Source: Corynespora cassiicola (Eukaryota > Ascomycota > Dothideomycetes > Pleosporales > Corynesporascaceae). From it: a stretch of DNA of 64,000 nt. Below, piece after piece: positions 57,841-64,000 of the stretch (position 1 is its first letter; the number at the start of each line of letters is the position of its first letter). A model generated the notes under the pieces. The model was not told the origin of the DNA. It saw only the letters and a program-made list of their open reading frames with translations, and did no database searches. The position numbers and the translations under genes were made by a program. The stretch spans positions 992,001 to 1,056,000 of the forward strand of contig JAEUWY010000016.1 in NCBI GenBank assembly GCA_022059125.1, read 5' to 3'.

Positions 57841-59413
57841 TTAGACAAACAGGTTCATGTCAATGCCATACAGATTCATCAATGCGCTCTTCGCCTCCAC
57901 AAAGTCAACCTTCTCGATCTCCTGCTGAATCCTGATCCTGCTTCTGACGACTTCTTTCGCAACCTCTTCCCACCCAAGTCTAGTCTTGCCGATCTTTTCT
58001 TGGGTATTTACATCTAAATCAATAGGTAGGAGTCTCCCGCCTCTTTTTCTCATTATTCCATCAACAATAACTGTATCGATATCTCCCGGGCTGGAGTGTA
58101 ACAAAATCGCTGCCACAGGATCGTGTTGGGCGGCTCCCACCATGCTGGGACTTAGCCCATCGAACACGATGAGGTCTGCTTTGTAACCCTCTTTGATTTG
58201 TCCAAGTGATTCTTCCATTCGTATCGCTTCCGCTCCCTTTATTGTCGCAAGGTTGAATGCAGCCTCGACTGACAAGCTGGAAGGTAGTGAATGGGTCGTT
58301 TTGCCTTGGCGGATATAATGTTCGTTATGGTGATTGCGTGCCGCCTGAAGGGCTAGCCTGGCTTCAGAGATAAGAGATCCAGAGATACTAGAATGGCAAT
58401 CTATGCCCATACTGGCGTTGTTCTGTAGTCCTGTAGCCTTATCGGGGAACGCAGCGTCGAAGCATATTGCGCGTCCCACTCCGCCCTGCATTTCTGCGGT
58501 TGGTGTCGATGATATGTGTGCGCCGGCCGATTTGATCAAGCAGATGTCTGTATCAGTACAGCCATTTCCATGTGATAGTATGAACCTCTCATCGAGGACT
58601 TCTATGTTTTCCAACAACTGAACAATACTGTGCTCTGGTGGACCGCCTAGCTGGGGCGAAGTTGCGAAGTGAGACGTTACTGTCTTCACACCAGCGTTTT
58701 TGACCACTTCAAATACGTTCTTCAGGATATTGGTAGGTAGAAAGAACATATCAAAAGCGAAGCCCAGTGTAACTCTGCCATTAGCCCAGGGTCCTTGAGA
58801 AGCTAGACGAGAAAATGTTTGCATAACCCAGGGCTCCAGCGGGTTCTGATGGAATACCAGGGGGTTGAAGTGCTTGACTCGAAGTATGGGTGTATAACAG
58901 AAAACCGAGCGGATCCCAGAAGATTTAGTTGCCGCAATTCCATGCTCGACATGATCTGTGGAATAGGTTAAATGTGCATGGTCGACCAAGGTCGTGGTGC
59001 CGGCGGAGAGAGCCTCCAACATTCCAGCCAATTGACCATAAAAGATATCCTCTGGGGAGAATTGGAAGGACTGAACATTGCCTGGTAAGACATTTAGCAC
59101 AAGGTAGCGTCTCAGGTACGCAAAGGGAAATATTCTTACCGTTTGACATGTATTCCATCAGCATGTGATTCGCATGCCGTCCCTTTAGTTGAGTTTGCCA
59201 GCCATGATGGTGAGTATCAATAAATCCAGGTGATATGATTTTATCTGTACAATCCACCACTTCTGTGTCTATATCTGGTTCAATATGTTCACCAATACTG
59301 ACTATCTTGCCATCCTTGATAAGAATGTCAGTCTGAGTTGGAAGTACATGTTGACTGGAGTCATGAATAAGTGCGACGCCGTTTTTTAGCAGGATGGATG
59401 TCGCAACAGCCAT
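57841..59413 (-). CDS. Metal-dependent amidohydrolase (chlorohydrolase/cytosine-deaminase-like)
   Basis: Two exons, 59413-59140 and 59081-57841, give about 504 residues. The start MAVATSILLKNG was chosen because the frame upstream has no ATG. The N-terminal beta-sandwich part leads to FIDTHHHGW, whose His68 and His70 form the HxH metal site. Further metal and catalytic residues are His in SHFATS and SHGNG, and Asp in GIDCHSS. ADLIVFDG marks the returning beta sandwich. The layout fits the ATZ/TRZ subgroup of amidohydrolases, which hydrolyse or deaminate C-N bonds of heterocycles. SHFA and SHGN replace more usual motifs, so the exact substrate class is open. Its neighbour P450 suggests a small catabolic or biosynthetic unit. 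Confidence 0.9.
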
Positions 59414-60478
59414 TGTAATTGTAGATATGGAAATAGTCGATTGAATTTTGATGATATTTATGAAGCGAGAATATCGGATGGTGTCCAAATCAGTGTTCGT
59501 TAGATATGTTTTTATACCGCCCTACTATATTTGTTTATTGACTATCGACACCCGTGATGACTATCAATAGGAAGTACCTCTAGCTCAGAAAACGCTTAAG
59601 AGTCATACAATTTGCGCCATTCAAATCAATCGAAAATTGAAGCATTGTATTTACCTATTGGCTACATCTCATTTCTTCGGCCTATCCTACTAACAAATCA
59701 TAAGCGGTCGGCCCATCCCACATTCTTGGATTCTGGCCGACGCTTTGATATTGGACCGACGCTCTAACATTAGGCCGACTCCATTAACTCCGGTAGCTTA
59801 AATCCAGACACGGAAGTATATCTCATTTTTTTCATGTGCTCTACTTAATGAATCTGCCAGGCCATCATGTTCTGATTGGTAATACTTCATCGGAAAAGTG
59901 CCACTCTTATCACCTAGCCCTCGCAGCTCGCATCTTCACGGCTTCTAAAGTACGAAATCTGTTAACTCTGAAGACCAATCTAATGGTTCTAGATGCATGC
60001 TTTAATATTCATTGAATTTCAATTAACAAATTGATAGTTAAAGCTTTACTATATTGAAATGAACCTGCGGCTTGATTTTACAGTTTTCTTGTGTGCACGT
60101 AGCGTAGCGCTACATCTTTTGAGTCACAAACATATCTACTTGTAAATAATACATCTTAATTTTCTTACCTAAGCCTTTGATATAGTGCCTTGCTATATAT
60201 TATTTGAAATTATGGGAGCATTAAGAACTTGAACAGCCTGTTTTCTTAGATATCTAGTCTACAAAACAGAAAATAATATGACGAGCATTGTCTCTGAAGT
60301 AAATTATCGGCACAGGAAAAACTTTGGTTATATACTACTTTCAAAACATTAAAGTTTTTGATCAGATTAGAGCACATATTTGAAAATATTTCGAGATTTT
60401 TTATTGCAAACAATTATAACAGAAGTATCTGAGAAACAAGTGACGGAGCCTCCTTAGAGAAAACACAGTTCTTTCAAT
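59414..60478. other. AT-rich spacer with degenerate short repeats
   Basis: About 1 kb, AT-rich (most strongly 59980-60450), with no gene. Around 59705-59785 a degenerate unit with core GGCCGACGC or GGACCGACGC recurs three times at about 20-base spacing, with a reversed copy CGGTCGGCCC near 59706. This may be the relic of a mobile element end or a small minisatellite. Confidence 0.45.
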
Positions 60479-63400
60479 TCAACTATGTACAGCTTGAACA
60501 TGATTTCGAAGCTGAGGAATCTTTCTCTGCATTTCTTTGGCAATCGGATGATTTTTTCCAGCTCCCTTACCTCCAATAGTGGCCAGGCCAGCCTGGCACT
60601 CCTCGCACCGCCGGAGAGCTTCTTCATATTTCCCTTGCTCTTCTAAGCATCTTGACAAACGCCACAGGTTGAAAATCCGATCTGGATGATCACCTTCCTC
60701 ATCAATGAGGCGGCTGTAGTGATCTTTCTCCACAAGCACGTTGAATAGGCTTTCTGCTTCAGCATACTTCTTGCGCTTCGTTAGGACCTCCGCCAAAATG
60801 GTCTTTGCCAATATGAAAGCGATGTGTTCCTTGGGCAAATTTCTCTCGGCAATCTCGAACCCCTTTCGTATCATTTCTTCCGCCTCGCCGATCATCCCCA
60901 TCTCAGATTTCGTCCGAGCTAAGTAAAGATCTGCCAAAAGGGTCCAAGGATTTTCAGCGCCAAGTTGTTTCCGCCTTGCTTCGTAAACGAACTCCATGTA
61001 TTCATGACTCAGAGCAACATGTTCATCTCTTCTAGAGTCCTCAGCATGATCTCCAAATCGAATATAGCTCATAGCCAGATCTTCCAGACTGAATAGAGTC
61101 TCAATATGAGTTTCGCCTTTGACTTCCTTCATACCCTGCCAGGATATATGATAGAGCTCAGTGGCTTTCTCGAATTTCCACCATCTGTAATGCAGTTTGG
61201 CAATGCTTCGAATTGATTTGAGCGTTTTCTCGTGTTTGTCGCCGTAGAGTCTCTTCAAATTTTCTGTATTGCGTGTAAGAAGAGAATCTGCCTCCGTCAA
61301 TCTACCCTTGTAGTATACCAAGGAGGCTAGCATATCGGTAATGTCGAGTGATAAAGGATGATCATAGCCCCAAGTCCCAATACAGATATCATGTACTCGT
61401 CTTTGAAATTGTGTTGCCTTGACCATTTCGGACATGTCCGTTAGCGATTGTGTCACCAACAATGACAAACGGATTGCCAGCGGATGATCTGGACCAAGTC
61501 TTCTAGAGACAAAGCTTAAGGCCCTTTCTTGGAGATCAAAGGCTTCCTTGAAATTGCCGGTCTCACTGTACACACGGCTGAAGCGAATGTCTTGTTCTGT
61601 CTCCAATCTCCCATAACTCTTTTCCAATACCCAAGCCCATCTCCTTCTCTCTGAATTTTTCTGTAGACGATGTTCTAAATCCAACTGGTGACTCCGAATA
61701 TGTCTAATATGAGGTAGAAGTCGACGTCTAGCATGAATTTCCTCTTCAGTATTCCCATATGGAGGCCGGCGGATACTGAATGCTAGAGTTGTCATCGAGA
61801 TTTGACACCAGAGTGCCTGCTGTGAGGTAGATGTCTGTGGCCTATCTCTAACCCACTTATGGACGAGTTGATGCATGCTAAATCTCCCTGTGGATTGATC
61901 TTGTAGCCTGACTAGGGATCTTTCCCTAAGAACACTTAAAGCTTCGCGAAGTCGGACTTGTATCTCCTCTTCTGGCCTAAAAAGTCCAGCGTGATCCCGA
62001 AGGACCCGAGGGAAAGGAAACGGTGTAGCTAAATTCTTTGCTAAAGCTGCCCTCAATTCTCGGAAGACCATTTTCCACGGAGGTTTCACTGGATTCTGTA
62101 GCTTTGCCAATAACATGTTCTTTTCCTTCTCGTCGTGTATCTCCTGTTTTTCTTCTATCAAAGCATTCCTCACCACATCAGCTAGGATGTTAATCGTGAG
62201 ATCCTGGAAATGAAAGCAGGAAAATATGTGTAGCAGTTCGATCGCATCGTTAAACCGTAATCTCTGCGATGACTGTAATGACTCGTACAGAATCTCAAAC
62301 GTCGAGAAGACATTTATGTTGTATACATCCTCTTTGGTTTCATATTCTTTTCTTACTTTTTCTCTGTTGTGTCTGTGGAGATAGTGTCTGATGTGTCCTA
62401 TCTGGCAATCAAGAAATATCAGGTAATTGGCCCACTCACATACTCCAGATTGTATAGCCTTAGCGGCTTGCTCTAGCGCTAGAGGTAGATATCCCAATTC
62501 ATGGCATATGGCTTTAGCAGATTTAATCACTGAGTCAAACCATGGGTGAGGTTCTCCTGCAGCTTTTAGAATCAGCATTTCGGCTTCTTCAGGATTCATG
62601 GGGAGCAGTTCCAGATGCCTATCTCCAGCATTTCCATGGACAGTGTAGGCTGGATTGCGCGTCGTTATAATGCAACAACCCCTTGCTCCTTGCGGTAGTA
62701 AATTATCAACATCAATCCGGTCTTCATCCACATTGTCGACTATGAGTAACCATGGCAGAGTTCGGGTAGCCAGCCAATTCTTGGCAGCCTTCTCGTTTGG
62801 TGCAACCCCTCCAAGCATAGCTATAGTTGCGTAGCTGGTAGCTGCATGTTTTTCCGAGGTACCATCAACGTAAAAGATGCCCCAGAATCTGTGTTGGTAC
62901 CCCTCGGCAAATCGTAAGGCCAATTCTGTCTTCCCCGAACCACTGAGCCCACATATTACAAAGACCTGTTGAGTTGGCAAAAGTGGGTCTTGAAACGAAG
63001 ACTTCAGTTTGGCCATCTCGGCTTCTCTACCAGTATAGTAGGTTCTGACTCGCCTCGGGACAACGAAATGGCGGTTGGGAACTGGAGGTACGTATGTTGT
63101 CACCGCTTTGGCTGCTCTCAGAGCCTCGCGGACCTAACAAACGGGGTCAGTGATCATCATCTTCAGGTAATATCGAATACATACTGGGTCAGTATTGTGT
63201 TGTTGGTAAAGGTTTAATTTTTGTTCCACCTTTGATATCTGGAGACTGAGTTGCTTCGCCGTCAAAGATCGGGTTTCAAGAACCTGGCCATCTTCGTTGG
63301 CAGCATCCTGATACCGTAATAAATCAACCCCCGCGAACAAGACACGCAAAAGCTCGGTGAATATCTTCAATGCATCATAAATATCTTGATACCATGCTTG

Positions 63401-63775
63401 GTTCTTCAGTCGAGTATTCGCGTCGATATATCCTAGAGATTGTCTCTCGATTCTGAGGGCTTCGAGACTAGATTGGAGCGGACGTATAACCGGTGTACAC
63501 TCGCTTATGATGGCCCTAGCACCATCAAGAACAGATTCTAGGTGATTCAATGTGTTTTCCCAGCGGAACTCAATTCGAACTGAGAGTTGTCGCCGTCCTT
63601 TAGTCGCAAGATCATGGAACGAATGGACAATATGGACAAGATCGCTCAGCTGATCAACGAAACTTGCCACCTCAGGGTCTGAATCAGAAGCATATATGTT
63701 CTCGAGTATTTTCAAAGCTGCCTGTACGGCCTTGAGGAAATGGCCTGTACCTAGACCGTCGAATAGCTCTGACAT
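60479..63775 (-). CDS. NLR-like STAND protein: N-terminal helical domain, NB-ARC, TPR repeats
   Basis: Two exons, 63775-63185 and 63133-60479, give about 1081 residues. Residues 1-200 form an all-helical domain (LFDGLGTGHFLKAVQAAL) like the N-terminal domains of other fungal STAND proteins. The NB-ARC begins TYYTGREAEM. The P-loop GLSGSGKT lies at about 259-266, Walker B is LLIVDNVDED near 326-335, sensor-like IITTRNPAY and GLPL-like LGYLPLALEQAA follow. From about 730 on there are kinesin-light-chain-type TPRs (RRLGPDHPLAIRLSLL, GTWGYDHPLSLDITDMLA, KEHIAFILAKTILAEVL). In fungi such proteins act in heterokaryon incompatibility and cell death signalling; the TPRs sense a ligand and the N-terminus signals. 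The TPRs are diverged rather than near-identical. Confidence 0.9.
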
Positions 63776-64000
63776 TGTCACTCAAAGGACTAAGTGGCAA
63801 TTTCTGGGGCAGTTTCTCTGACAGTATATAATTACACTCATGTCATAAGATAATTCAGACAACATATAATGCAGAACTCACCGGATTTGGACTCAGCTCA
63901 CCAAGATAGCTTAGTTAGATATGCAAGGAGGAGAAACGGGGAGATTGCTGACAGGCTGCGGATTACATCACAGCGCTAAATGACGACGGTTAATTGGGCC
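63776..64000. other. Upstream region of the NLR-like gene
   Basis: Promoter side of the minus-strand STAND gene. No other feature is visible before the window ends. Confidence 0.4.

Overview
This window is nuclear DNA of a filamentous ascomycete (Pezizomycotina). The evidence is many short introns of about 45-60 bases (one 250 bp and one 113 bp) with GTRNGY/YAG borders, compact conserved eukaryotic genes, and typical fungal families: VID27, a DUF3824-like protein, HET and NB-ARC/TPR proteins, and a fungal APC choline/GABA-type transporter. A dothideomycete would fit, but this is inference. I see no rRNA, tRNA, CRISPR or intact transposon. All exon borders were read by eye from reading frames and splice signals.

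Layout. (1) 0.6-4.2 kb: an OST3/OST6 oligosaccharyltransferase subunit, divergent from a coiled-coil protein. (2) 4.2-13.3 kb: an AT-richer, gene-poor accessory stretch with a multispanning membrane protein that seems frameshifted at its C-terminus, a short-chain dehydrogenase, a decayed HET-domain gene and an orphan single-span protein. (3) 13.3-33 kb: mostly conserved genes. These are a stomatin-like SPFH protein with a clear TATA box, a mitochondrial carrier of the YPR011C type, the mitochondrial rRNA methyltransferase MRM2, a glutamine-rich SSXT/SS18-like protein, an RE/SR-rich DUF3824-like protein and a membrane acyltransferase-3. They are separated by long GC-rich spacers. (4) 33.0-37.9 kb: a long non-coding stretch whose + strand carries 17 TTTTAG and about 17 GACAT motifs that are almost absent from the other strand. 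It is the best candidate here for something undescribed. (5) 37.9-54.3 kb: an APC-family transporter, VID27, an AP-1-type beta adaptin, a HIRIP3-like histone chaperone and trehalose-6-phosphate synthase TPS1. (6) 55.3-64 kb: a second AT-richer accessory block with a cytochrome P450, an amidohydrolase and a large NLR-like STAND protein, all on the minus strand.

The housekeeping genes cover ER N-glycosylation, mitochondrial transport and ribosome maturation, vesicle coats, chromatin and trehalose synthesis. They do not form one pathway. The two accessory blocks carry genes typical of fungal specialised metabolism and self/non-self recognition.
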